Assembly (NCBI RefSeq): GCF_029892095.1
Contig: NZ_JARZAE010000004.1
Span: forward strand, 4,154,001-4,218,000
DNA from: Kitasatospora sp. MAP12-44
Lineage (GTDB): Bacteria; Actinomycetota; Actinomycetes; Streptomycetales; Streptomycetaceae
Direction of reading: 5' to 3'
Length of the DNA stretch: 64,000 nucleotides
Every line of letters begins with the position of its first letter. Positions within the stretch are counted from its first letter, which is position 1. Both the position numbers and the translations under genes were made by a program. The notes below the pieces were generated by a model, which saw only the letters and a program-made list of their open reading frames with translations, was not told the DNA's origin and did not search any database. Positions 53,111 to 60,547 of this stretch are shown here, one piece after another.

Positions 53111-54370
53111 TCAGCCGCGCGTAGCGGCCAGCGAGCGGTCTTCCGAGCGCTGCCCGGGCACGGCTCCGCGGCCTCGCCCGCGCCGACCGCCCCCGCCGCG
53201 CCCCGACCCGGAGCGCCCCCGGCCGCGCGGCTGCTTGGTCGGCCAGAGCAGCACGTACGCCGTGGAGATCACCACAAAGGCGAGCCGGACCAGCCCGCGC
53301 GCGGAGTCGGACGGGATCAGCAGCGTCCCGCCGTACAGCGAGGCCAGCGCGATCCAGCTCCACCAGGGCACCAGCCGGCGCTGGCCGATCGCGTCCCAGA
53401 GCAGCGTGCCGAGCAGGATGGACGCCGTGTAGTAGGTGTAGACGCTCGGATCGAGCAGGATCCGCGCATTCGCGCCGAGCAGCACCACGGCCGGCCAGCG
53501 CCCGCGCCGCACGGCGAGCGTGCCGAGCCCGAGCCCCACCGCGAACTGGGCCGGCCGGTCCCACCAGGGCGTGGCCGGGTCGGAGACGCCGAGCCAGCGC
53601 AGCGAGGAGGCGGGCTGGTTGGGGATGGTGAACTTGGCCGCCGCCAGCGACCCCAGGTTGCCCAGGTAGAACGGCAGCCAGGCGATGGCCACCAGCCCGC
53701 CGAGCCAGGCGAAGGTGCGCAGCCAGGCCGACCGGGGCAGTGCGAACACCAGCGGGATGAAGGAGATCGCCCAGGGCTTGGAGTCCACGGCCAGGGCGAG
53801 GAAGATGCCCACCGCGGCCGGCCTGTTCCGGACCAGGGCCGAGACGGCCAGCATGGTGAAGAAGAGCGCCAGCACATCGTCCAGGTGCCCGAACCGGACG
53901 GAGACCTCGACCCACATCGGGATGAAGGCCAGCCCGGCGATCAGGATCCGCTGCTGCAGGCGGCGGTGGTTGGTGCCGGTGCCGCGGTAGTACCAGGCCG
54001 CCGTACGGCCGACCAGCACCAGCATGACCAGGCCGAGCGCGGACATCGTCCCCTCGGCGAGAATCTGCCCGATGCGCTCCGGGAACGGCGCGAAGAGTCT
54101 GGCCGCGGCCAGGCTGACCGGGCCGATCTGGAGCTCCGGGTGGTGGGCGTAGAGCGACAGGCCGCCGCCCTCACCGCCGCTGGCGAAGAGCAGCTGCTCG
54201 CCCTGGCGCAGGTAGTGCCAGGAGACGCCGCCGCTCGGCTCCACGATCAGGAACCAGATGACGGTCCAGGCCACCAGCAGGGCGTGGTGTCTGCGAACGG
54301 GCAGGCTGGAGATCCGGCCGGTGTCCGCACCGTAATCGGTGGTGCCGTCTGCCGCGCTGTCTTGGCGCAC
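53111..54370 (-). CDS. Polytopic membrane protein, possible GT-C type glycosyltransferase
   Basis: A 419-residue protein with about ten membrane segments (from ALLVAWTVIWFLIVEP to LVRLAFVVISTAYVLLWP). Its C-terminal Arg/Gly-rich tail (PRGRGRSGSGRGGGGRRGR) is cytoplasmic. A periplasmic-type loop with RFGHLDDVLALFF carries acidic residues at a place like the GT-C/GT87 catalytic loop. The family call is weak. GTG start at the end of the open frame. It converges on the TrmB/LuxR gene with a 41-bp gap. Confidence 0.72.
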   Translation of the reverse strand: MRQDSAADGTTDYGADTGRISSLPVRRHHALLVAWTVIWFLIVEPSGGVSWHYLRQGEQLLFASGGEGGGLSLYAHHPELQIGPVSLAAARLFAPFPERIGQILAEGTMSALGLVMLVLVGRTAAWYYRGTGTNHRRLQQRILIAGLAFIPMWVEVSVRFGHLDDVLALFFTMLAVSALVRNRPAAVGIFLALAVDSKPWAISFIPLVFALPRSAWLRTFAWLGGLVAIAWLPFYLGNLGSLAAAKFTIPNQPASSLRWLGVSDPATPWWDRPAQFAVGLGLGTLAVRRGRWPAVVLLGANARILLDPSVYTYYTASILLGTLLWDAIGQRRLVPWWSWIALASLYGGTLLIPSDSARGLVRLAFVVISTAYVLLWPTKQPRGRGRSGSGRGGGGRRGRGRGAVPGQRSEDRSLAATRG

Positions 54371-54496
54371 CTGTCCCTCTTCCCCGCACCGGCTCCCCCC
54401 GGCCGGACATCCTATGCGATCTACGAGAACAGCAGACCCCGCCGAAGGTCGGCCACACTACCGGGCACCGCGAAGCTGCTCCAGGCGCGGACACGG

Positions 54497-54532
54497 CCGA
54501 AGCCCGTCCGGCAGAGCGCGGACGGGCTTCGG
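54497..54532. terminator. Hairpin terminator
   Basis: A 14-bp perfect stem (CCGAAGCCCGTCCG and complement, 8-nt loop) lies 25 bp beyond the LAXTG-protein gene end. Confidence 0.8.
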
Positions 54533-54557
54533 TGCGGGCGCGGGCGGCCTGCGACGG

Positions 54558-55607
54558 TCAGGCGTGCGAGCCGCCTGACCTGCGGCGGCGCAGCGCCACC
54601 AGGGTGCCGACGCCGAGCGCCACGGCGGCGGCGCCGCCGAGCGCGATCGGGGTCGCGTCGCTGCCGCCACCGGTGAAGGCGAGGCTCTTCGCGTCGGTGT
54701 CCGGCGCGGCCGCCGCCGCCTTCGCGGCACCGGGGGCGATCGGCACGGCGACCGGCTTCGGCGGCGTCACCGGGAAGGTGGTGGGCGTGCCCGTGGGGGT
54801 CGGCGTGCTGACCGGCGCGGAGCTGCCGCTCTTCGAGGAGGACGGCGAGGGCGCCGGGCTGGAGCCGGTCGGGGAGGGCGAGCCCGTCGGGTGCGGCTTC
54901 GGCTTCACGATGCAGAAGTAGGACGCGTCGCTGTAGGCGAAGTCCTCGGCGACGGTCGGCGGCTGGTCGCCGTCCGAGGCCGGCGCCCAGAGGGCGAGGA
55001 AGGTCGCCTGCGCCTCGCCGAGCGGCGCGTCGTCCGGCAGGGTGAGCCGCATTCTGAAGGAGACCGACTTGCCGCTCTGCAGGAAGTGCAGCGCGTCGTC
55101 CCCGAAGTTGCCCTGGTCGTCCACCGTGCCGAGCAGCCGCACGTTGTTCAGGAAGTCCGGGATGTTCTGGGGAATGCCGGTGTGCTCCCAGGCCGTGTCC
55201 TTCGGCCGCCGGAAGTCCAGGCCGAAGCCGGAGTTCGTCAGCACCCCGTTGGGGTTCTTGGTGCCGTTGCTGATCTCGACGAGCGGGTAGTAGAACACGT
55301 TCGACGCGGTCTTGTTGGTCAGCTGGACCGTGAACTCCGCGGTGCCGCCGGCCTCGACCTTGTCAGGGAGGCCCTTGACCTGGAGCTGCGGCGCGGAGGC
55401 GTCCGGCTTGCTGTCGTCCGCGCTGCCCGCCTTGTCCGCCTTGTCCGCGGAAGCGGAAGCGGAGGCCGAGACGGAGGCGGAGGCGGAGGCGGACGGGCTG
55501 GGGCTGGTGGAACCCGGCGACGCCTCGGCGGAGGCCAGCTGCGCACCGGCGAGGACCGCGGTGGAGGCGAGGGTGGTGACAGCCGCGAGAGCGATTCTGC
55601 GACGCAT
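54558..55607 (-). CDS. LAXTG cell-wall-anchored surface protein
   Basis: A 349-residue secreted protein with signal peptide 1-27 (ALAAVTTLASTAVLAGAQLA), a Ser/Ala run, a folded middle part (about 70-230, LPDKVEAGGTAEFTVQLTNK, one Cys) and a Pro/Ser/Thr wall-spanning region. The C-terminal sorting signal is LAFTG followed by a hydrophobic segment and RRRRSGG. LAXTG is the recognition motif of class E sortases in streptomycetes, so it should be covalently attached to the peptidoglycan. Function of the folded part is unknown. No sortase gene is in the window. Confidence 0.88.
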   Translation of the reverse strand: MRRRIALAAVTTLASTAVLAGAQLASAEASPGSTSPSPSASASASVSASASASADKADKAGSADDSKPDASAPQLQVKGLPDKVEAGGTAEFTVQLTNKTASNVFYYPLVEISNGTKNPNGVLTNSGFGLDFRRPKDTAWEHTGIPQNIPDFLNNVRLLGTVDDQGNFGDDALHFLQSGKSVSFRMRLTLPDDAPLGEAQATFLALWAPASDGDQPPTVAEDFAYSDASYFCIVKPKPHPTGSPSPTGSSPAPSPSSSKSGSSAPVSTPTPTGTPTTFPVTPPKPVAVPIAPGAAKAAAAAPDTDAKSLAFTGGGSDATPIALGGAAAVALGVGTLVALRRRRSGGSHA

Positions 55608-55822
55608 GGGGTGAGCACCTCACGGAGATGTGCTCGCTGGGGCTGGGACCCGGCGGAGCGCGATGGTTGGGGCGTACAGCGGACAGCTGTGCCCGAGCGT
55701 CCGGCCCAGCTGGGAGTTTGAGCGACAGTACCGGACAAACTGATGAGCTTAAAAGCCGCCTACCGCCGCTTCTGAGGAGCTCTTGCCGTCAGAGTGCCGT
55801 GAGTATGCGACATGACCGAGGA

Positions 55823-56371
55823 CTAACAGCCGGGCGTCTCGCGATCCGTGAACAGGTGCAGGTCCTGACGGTAGAACGGGTGCGGCAGCAGCCCGTGGTC
55901 GATCAGGTCCAGCCGGGCGGCGACCGCGCGGGAGCCCTCGTTGTGGGCGTGGATCCAGGCGACCACCGGGAGCTGCGGAGTGTGCAGCCGGGCCGCCTCG
56001 ATGGCCGCCCGGGACAGCTCTGTCGCGTAGCCGCGACCCCAATGGGCGGTCGCCAGGCGGTAGTAGAGGTTCCATCCGCCAAAGGCGGGGATGTGCTGGA
56101 CGCCGCCGACGCCGACCACCGTGCCGTCGCTGCGCAGCCGGGCCGTCCAGTAGCTCAGTCCCTCGTCCCAGCGGGCGACCGCGCGCTCGATCCACTCCTT
56201 GGTGGTCACGGGAGCGGCGTGCCGGCCCTCCGGCTGGTGGCGCCAGGTGCCGGGGTCGGAGTTGATCGCATAGAGCTCGTCGAGATCGTCCGGCGTCACC
56301 GCCCGGAGTTCGAGACGCTCGGTGAGGACCAGCTCGAAGGTGGGCCGGTCGATCGGTTGCGCATCACTCAT
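55823..56371 (-). CDS. GNAT family N-acetyltransferase
   Basis: A 182-residue acetyltransferase of the RimJ/RimL-like type: LTERLELRAVTPDDLDELYA, WTARLRSDGTVVGVGGV, and the acetyl-CoA loop ATAHWGRGYATELSRAA near residue 105, ending with the usual ARLDLIDHGLLP block. The ATG at 56371 (MSDAQPID) is preferred; the frame runs 12 codons further without a ribosome site. Substrate unknown. It sits 64 bp downstream of the RidA gene and may share its transcript. Confidence 0.9.
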   Translation of the reverse strand: MSDAQPIDRPTFELVLTERLELRAVTPDDLDELYAINSDPGTWRHQPEGRHAAPVTTKEWIERAVARWDEGLSYWTARLRSDGTVVGVGGVQHIPAFGGWNLYYRLATAHWGRGYATELSRAAIEAARLHTPQLPVVAWIHAHNEGSRAVAARLDLIDHGLLPHPFYRQDLHLFTDRETPGC

Positions 56372-56435
56372 CCGGCGAGCGTAGAGGCGCTGATCAGCGG
56401 GCGGCAAACGGATTTGCGCCCGCCGAGCAGGCCGG

Positions 56436-56834
56436 TCAGTCGGCCGGACCGCCGACCCGACGGGCGTCCACCTCGATCTCCAGCTTCATCCGCGGGTCGG
56501 CCAGGCCGCAGACCAGCATGGTCGCGGCCGGCCGGACCTCACCGAAGGCCCGGCGCAGCACCGGCCAGCAGGGCTCGAAGTCGGCCCGCTCGGGCAGCAG
56601 GTACCTGACCCGGACGACGTCGGCGAACGAGCAGCCCGCCTCGGCCAGCGCCGCCTCGATATTGCGCAGGCACTGCTCGGCCTGCTCGACCACGTCGTCC
56701 GAGATGGTCATCGTCAGGTAGTCGAACCCGGTCGTCCCCGAGACGTACACCCGGTCGCCGTCGACCACGGCCCGGGCGTAGCCGATCTGCTCCTCGAAGG
56801 TGGAACCGCTGAGGATCACGCGTCGCTCTGTCAT
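56436..56834 (-). CDS. RidA family protein (enamine/imine deaminase-like)
   Basis: A 132-residue YjgF/YER057c/UK114-type protein: SGSTFEEQIGYARAVVDGDRVYVSGTTG is the family start (shown in parts), with AEQCLRNIEAALAEAGCSFADVV and the C-terminal KLEIEVDARRVG. The Arg usually binding the substrate carboxylate appears in VRYLLPER or near position 105 and cannot be fixed by eye. RidA enzymes hydrolyse reactive 2-aminoacrylate-type imines. The ATG at 56834 gives the normal length. Confidence 0.92.
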   Translation of the reverse strand: MTERRVILSGSTFEEQIGYARAVVDGDRVYVSGTTGFDYLTMTISDDVVEQAEQCLRNIEAALAEAGCSFADVVRVRYLLPERADFEPCWPVLRRAFGEVRPAATMLVCGLADPRMKLEIEVDARRVGGPAD

Positions 56835-56929
56835 GGCGGCCACGCTAGGCGATCCGCAGCACCCTTGGCCTGCGGCCCCCGAGGCTGGCATGATGCGCTG
56901 CCGCGTTGATCCACTGGGGAAGGGCCCGC

Positions 56930-56971
56930 ATGCATGTCGCCATGTCCCAGCCGAACTACGGTCCGCGTTAG
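56930..56971 (+). CDS. Thirteen-codon ORF with ribosome site and terminator
   Basis: ATG CAT GTC ... TAG encodes MHVAMSQPNYGPR. GGGGAAGGG lies about 5 nt upstream and a 12-bp hairpin starts 9 nt after the stop. It lies between the divergent RidA gene and the convergent fgd gene. It may be a leader peptide, a stub left by deletion of a larger gene, or chance. Confidence 0.3.
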   Translation: MHVAMSQPNYGPR

Positions 56972-56980
56972 CCACCCCTG

Positions 56981-57007
56981 GCGGGCGACGCCGAGGGCGT
57001 CGCCCGC
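56981..57007. terminator. Hairpin terminator of fgd (and of the short ORF)
   Basis: A 12-bp perfect stem GCGGGCGACGCC/GGCGTCGCCCGC with loop GAG lies 11 bp past the end of fgd on the minus strand. Confidence 0.8.
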
Positions 57008-57018
57008 GCCAGCGGGGC

Positions 57019-58023
57019 TCAGCGGCCGACCGAGGCGCGCAGCCGGGGCAGGATCTCCTTGCCGTAGAGGTCCAGGAACCGGCTCTGGTCGGGGCCGGGC
57101 GCGTGGAAGACCAGGTGGGTGAAGCCCAGGTCCAGGTACTCGGTGATCCGGGCGACGTGCTCGTCCACGTCGCTGGAGACGATCCAGCGGCTGGCGGTGC
57201 GCTCGATCGGCAGGGCGTCGGCGCGGCGCTCCATCTCGATCGGGTCGTCCACGCCGGTCTTCTCGTCCGGGGTGAGGGCGAGCGCGCCCCAGTAGTGGGT
57301 GTTGTCCAGCGCGCGCTGCCGGTCGTGGTCGAAGGAGACCTTGACCTCGATCATCCGGTCGAGGTCCGCCGACGAGCGGCCGGCCTTGGCCGCGCCCTCG
57401 GCCAGCGCGGGCAGCAGCACGTCGGCGTAGAGCTCGCGCCCCTTGCCGCTGGTGCAGATGTGGCCGTCGGCGAGCCGGCCGGCCATCCGGGTGGTGGCGG
57501 GGCCGGCCCCGGCGACGTACAAGCCGACCGGGATCTCGGGCAGGTCGTAGATGGTGGCGCGGTCGCAGCGGTAGTACTTGCCCTCGAAGGTGACCCGCTC
57601 CTCGGTCCACAACCGCTTGATCAGCTCGATCGACTCCTTGAGCCGCGCGAAGCGCTCCTTCGGCTCGGGCCAGACCGTCCCGGCGGGAACCTCGTTGAGC
57701 GACTCACCCGAACCGAGGCCGAGCACCACGCGGCCCGGCGCCAGGCAGCCGAGCGTGGCGAAGGCCTGCGCGACCACGACCGGGTTGTAGCGGAACGACG
57801 GGGTGAGCACGCTGGTGCCGACGATCACCCGCTCGGTGCTGGCCAGCAGCGCGCCGAGCCAGGGCAGCGCGGCCGGGGCGTGTCCGCCGGTGTGCCGCCA
57901 GGGTTGCAGATGGTCGCTGATGAAGACCGAGTCGAAGCCGGACTGCTCCGCCTGCACGGAGAAATCCAGCAGCTCACGCGGTGCGAACTGCTCGGCGGAT
58001 GCCTTGTAGCCGAACTTGATCAC
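57019..58023 (-). CDS. fgd: F420-dependent glucose-6-phosphate dehydrogenase
   Basis: A 334-residue LLM-class flavin/F420 oxidoreductase. The whole protein follows the FGD pattern: FGYKASAEQFAPRELLD at the start, SDHLQPWRHTGGHAP (active-site His/Trp), GTSVLTPSFRYNPVVVAQAF, TSGKGRELYADVL and FHAPGPDQSRFLDLY at the end. It oxidises glucose-6-phosphate to 6-phosphogluconolactone while reducing F420, supplying F420H2. The GTG start has GAGAGG upstream; the open frame extends 66 codons further but with shadow-like composition. No other F420 genes adjoin it. Confidence 0.93.
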   Translation of the reverse strand: MIKFGYKASAEQFAPRELLDFSVQAEQSGFDSVFISDHLQPWRHTGGHAPAALPWLGALLASTERVIVGTSVLTPSFRYNPVVVAQAFATLGCLAPGRVVLGLGSGESLNEVPAGTVWPEPKERFARLKESIELIKRLWTEERVTFEGKYYRCDRATIYDLPEIPVGLYVAGAGPATTRMAGRLADGHICTSGKGRELYADVLLPALAEGAAKAGRSSADLDRMIEVKVSFDHDRQRALDNTHYWGALALTPDEKTGVDDPIEMERRADALPIERTASRWIVSSDVDEHVARITEYLDLGFTHLVFHAPGPDQSRFLDLYGKEILPRLRASVGR

Positions 58024-58442
58024 CTGCGGAGACCTCTCTGGGAGAACGGGTTGGCCATAGCGCGCTGCACCATACCCACACGGTTGCGGACCAAGCCTCG
58101 GAGACCGGTGGACCGCACGTCGCCAAGCTGTCGATGCTACCGCGCGGGCCGCCCCGGCCGGGCGAACTGACGGTCCCTCCAAGCGGCCGGGGCGGGCTTC
58201 GAGCGCGCTGGAGTTCCGCATGACGGACGTTAAGACGGCGCCAAGACTGCCGGGATCTGGCAGTGCGGCGCGGCGGGCGGAACGCCACGATGATCAAGGC
58301 AGCGAGCACGGGGGCACGCGGCCGAGAGGGGGGGACGGGGGAAGCGGGGGGAACGGGGGGAAGCGGGGGAAGCGGGAGGTTGGCGGGCGGCCGGGGGCTC
58401 GGGGGAGCCTGAACGGAGGGGTGTCGTCCGCCAACAACCCGC
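58024..58442. other. Intergenic region with polypurine G-tracts
   Basis: A 419-bp gap between fgd and the PucR-type gene, without a convincing gene. The half near fgd probably holds its promoter. Bases 58322-58378 are almost pure A/G on the plus strand, with many GGGG runs separated by AA, AC or AAGC, able in principle to form quadruplex or triplex structures. Confidence 0.55.
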
Positions 58443-59486
58443 TCAGAGCGGCTGGTTGGGCCAGTCCAGCAGCCGGGCGCCGAGCGCGGCCGTCTCCAGG
58501 GTGTAGCGCTGCAGCGCCTCGTCCGGGTCGAAGCCGGTCAACTGGGCGACCCGCTCCAGGCGGTAGGAGAGCGCCCGCACACTCAGGCCCAGCCGGCGCG
58601 CGGCCTCGGCCGCCACATAGCGGCTCTCGGCATACGCCGCCAGGGTGTCGAGCAACGGGCGCGCGCCACCGCGGGCCGTCTCCAGCGGGCCGAGCACGCT
58701 GTTCACCAGGTCCGCCATCGCGGCCCGGTCGCGCAGCAGCACCGGGAGCACCAGCAGGTCCGCGGCGCGCAGCAGCGGCCCGGGCAGACCGAGCCGGGAC
58801 GCCTGCTCCAGCGCGGCGGTGGCCTCCTCGTAGCTGCGCACCACCCCGCCGGGCCCGCTGTGCGCCCGACCGACCGCCACCCGGCGCCCGGCGGTCAGAG
58901 CAGCGAAGCGGGCGATCACCGCGTCTCCGTGCGGCGCGTCGGCGTTGGCACCGCCGGGGGCGCTGGGCGCGATGCAGACCAGTCGGCCGTGCTTGACGGC
59001 GAGCAGCACGTCGAGGTCGCCGAAGCGTCCCACCAGCTGCTGCTCCACCCGGCGCACCACCGGGTCCTCGACGTCATAGCCGTCGCCCTCGGCCACCGCG
59101 ACCACGTGCGAGCAGGCCAGGTTGAGCCCGAACCGCTCGGCGTGCTCGGCGAGTCGGCCGACATCGCTGCGGTTGCTGAGCAGGTCGGCGAGGAACTCCC
59201 GGCGCCCGGCGTCCTCCTGGCGCAGCCGCTGGTGGTTGGCCCGGCTGTGCCCCTCGCCCAGCGCGGCGACCGCGCTGCGCAGCGCCAGCAGCGAGCAGGC
59301 CCGCACCGTCCGACCCTCCCAGAGCGTGGCGGTCACCGCCAGGTGCTCGTCTATCAGCTCGGTCAGCGGCACACCCTCGTCGGCGGCGCGCTCCCCGCAG
59401 GCGCGCAGCGCGTCCAGTTCGTCGCGGCGCAGCCGCCGCCCGCTGCGGGCGACCTCGCCCAGCAGCTCCGCCCAGGCCGTGGCCAT
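58443..59486 (-). CDS. PucR family transcriptional regulator
   Basis: A 347-residue regulator with an N-terminal helical region (ELIDEHLAVTATLWEGRTV), a central GGDEF-like degenerate part (RVAVGRAHSGPGGVVRSYEEA) and the C-terminal PucR helix-turn-helix (LLDTLAAYAESRYVAAEAAR, LSVRALSYRLERVAQLTG). PucR proteins control purine catabolism and related pathways. It is divergent from the xanthine-dehydrogenase-type operon, which is its probable target. ATG at 59486 with GGGAGAAGAG upstream; no longer start has a site. Confidence 0.9.
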   Translation of the reverse strand: MATAWAELLGEVARSGRRLRRDELDALRACGERAADEGVPLTELIDEHLAVTATLWEGRTVRACSLLALRSAVAALGEGHSRANHQRLRQEDAGRREFLADLLSNRSDVGRLAEHAERFGLNLACSHVVAVAEGDGYDVEDPVVRRVEQQLVGRFGDLDVLLAVKHGRLVCIAPSAPGGANADAPHGDAVIARFAALTAGRRVAVGRAHSGPGGVVRSYEEATAALEQASRLGLPGPLLRAADLLVLPVLLRDRAAMADLVNSVLGPLETARGGARPLLDTLAAYAESRYVAAEAARRLGLSVRALSYRLERVAQLTGFDPDEALQRYTLETAALGARLLDWPNQPL

Positions 59487-59722
59487 CCGCGCTCTTCTCC
59501 CACCCTTGGAATGTGACGCGCCAGCGTATCCGGCGGCGCGGCGGGTTGTTGATCTAGGGCGCGGCTGACAGCAGGCGCCCACCGTCCCGACTGGTCGATC
59601 CTCCAATCCCGGCCTGGATGCCCGGTGTGCGCCACCACTCGTCCTCGCAGGTCAGGGGTTGCTTCAATCGCCCTATCGAGCTGCTGCGGGCCGCACGAAA
59701 ACTTGGGGACGGTGGAACGAAC

Positions 59723-60547
59723 GTGGATCTGAACACGGTGCTGGAGGTGCGCGATGCCCGCCGTCGCGACGTGTGGCAGCCGGGTGACGCCTGGCTGGGC
59801 GGCGGGACGTACCTGTTCTCCGAGCCGCAGCCGCACCTCCGCCGGCTGATCGACCTGAGCCGCACCGGCTGGGAGCCGCTGCGGGTGACCGTCGACGGGG
59901 AGTTGGAGATCGCCGCGACCTGCACGATCGCCCAGCTCACCCGGCTGCGCAAGCCCGCGCACTGGTCGGCGGCGCCGCTCTTCGAGCAGTGCTGCCGGGC
60001 CTTCCTGGCCTCCTGGAAGATCTGGAACATGGCCACCGTCGGCGGCAACCTGTGCAACTCGCTGCCCGCCGGCCCGATGATCTCGCTCACCGCCGCCCTG
60101 GACGGCGTCTGCCTGCTGCGCTCGCAGACCGGCGCGCTGCGCGAGGTGCCGGTCGCGGACTTCGTCACGGGCGCCGGCCGCAACGTCCTGCAGCGCGGCG
60201 AGCTGCTGCGCTCGATCACCCTGCCGGCCCGGGCGCTGGCCGCCCGTACGGCGTTCCGGCAGGCGTCGCTGTACGGTCTCGGCCGCTCGGGCGCGCTGCT
60301 GATCGGCCGCCTCGACCCTCTCGACGGCGCGCTGACCATCACCGTCACCGCCTCCACCGTGCGGCCGATCCAGCTCTGGTTCCCGCTGCCGCCGAACGCG
60401 GCGGCGCTGCGCGAGGCGGTCGAGTACGCGATCGAGCCGGGCGAGTACTTCGACGACATCCACGGGCTGCCCGCCTGGCGGCGGCACATGACCTTCCGGT
60501 TCGCTGAGGAGATCCGCCGCGAACTGCTCGAGGAGGACAGCAGATGA
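59723..60547 (+). CDS. Xanthine dehydrogenase-type FAD-binding subunit
   Basis: A 274-residue FAD subunit of a molybdenum hydroxylase. WLGGGTYLFSEP and SWKIWNMATVGGNLCNSLPAGP (the second flavin loop, given in part) are diagnostic, and the C-terminal CO-dehydrogenase-flavoprotein-like domain follows. The GTG at 59723 is chosen (VDLNTVLEVRDA); upstream frame is not conserved. It overlaps the catalytic-subunit gene by four bases (ATGA), as in E. coli ygfM next to xdhD. The pair would oxidise a purine or other N-heterocycle. Confidence 0.88.
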   Translation: MDLNTVLEVRDARRRDVWQPGDAWLGGGTYLFSEPQPHLRRLIDLSRTGWEPLRVTVDGELEIAATCTIAQLTRLRKPAHWSAAPLFEQCCRAFLASWKIWNMATVGGNLCNSLPAGPMISLTAALDGVCLLRSQTGALREVPVADFVTGAGRNVLQRGELLRSITLPARALAARTAFRQASLYGLGRSGALLIGRLDPLDGALTITVTASTVRPIQLWFPLPPNAAALREAVEYAIEPGEYFDDIHGLPAWRRHMTFRFAEEIRRELLEEDSR

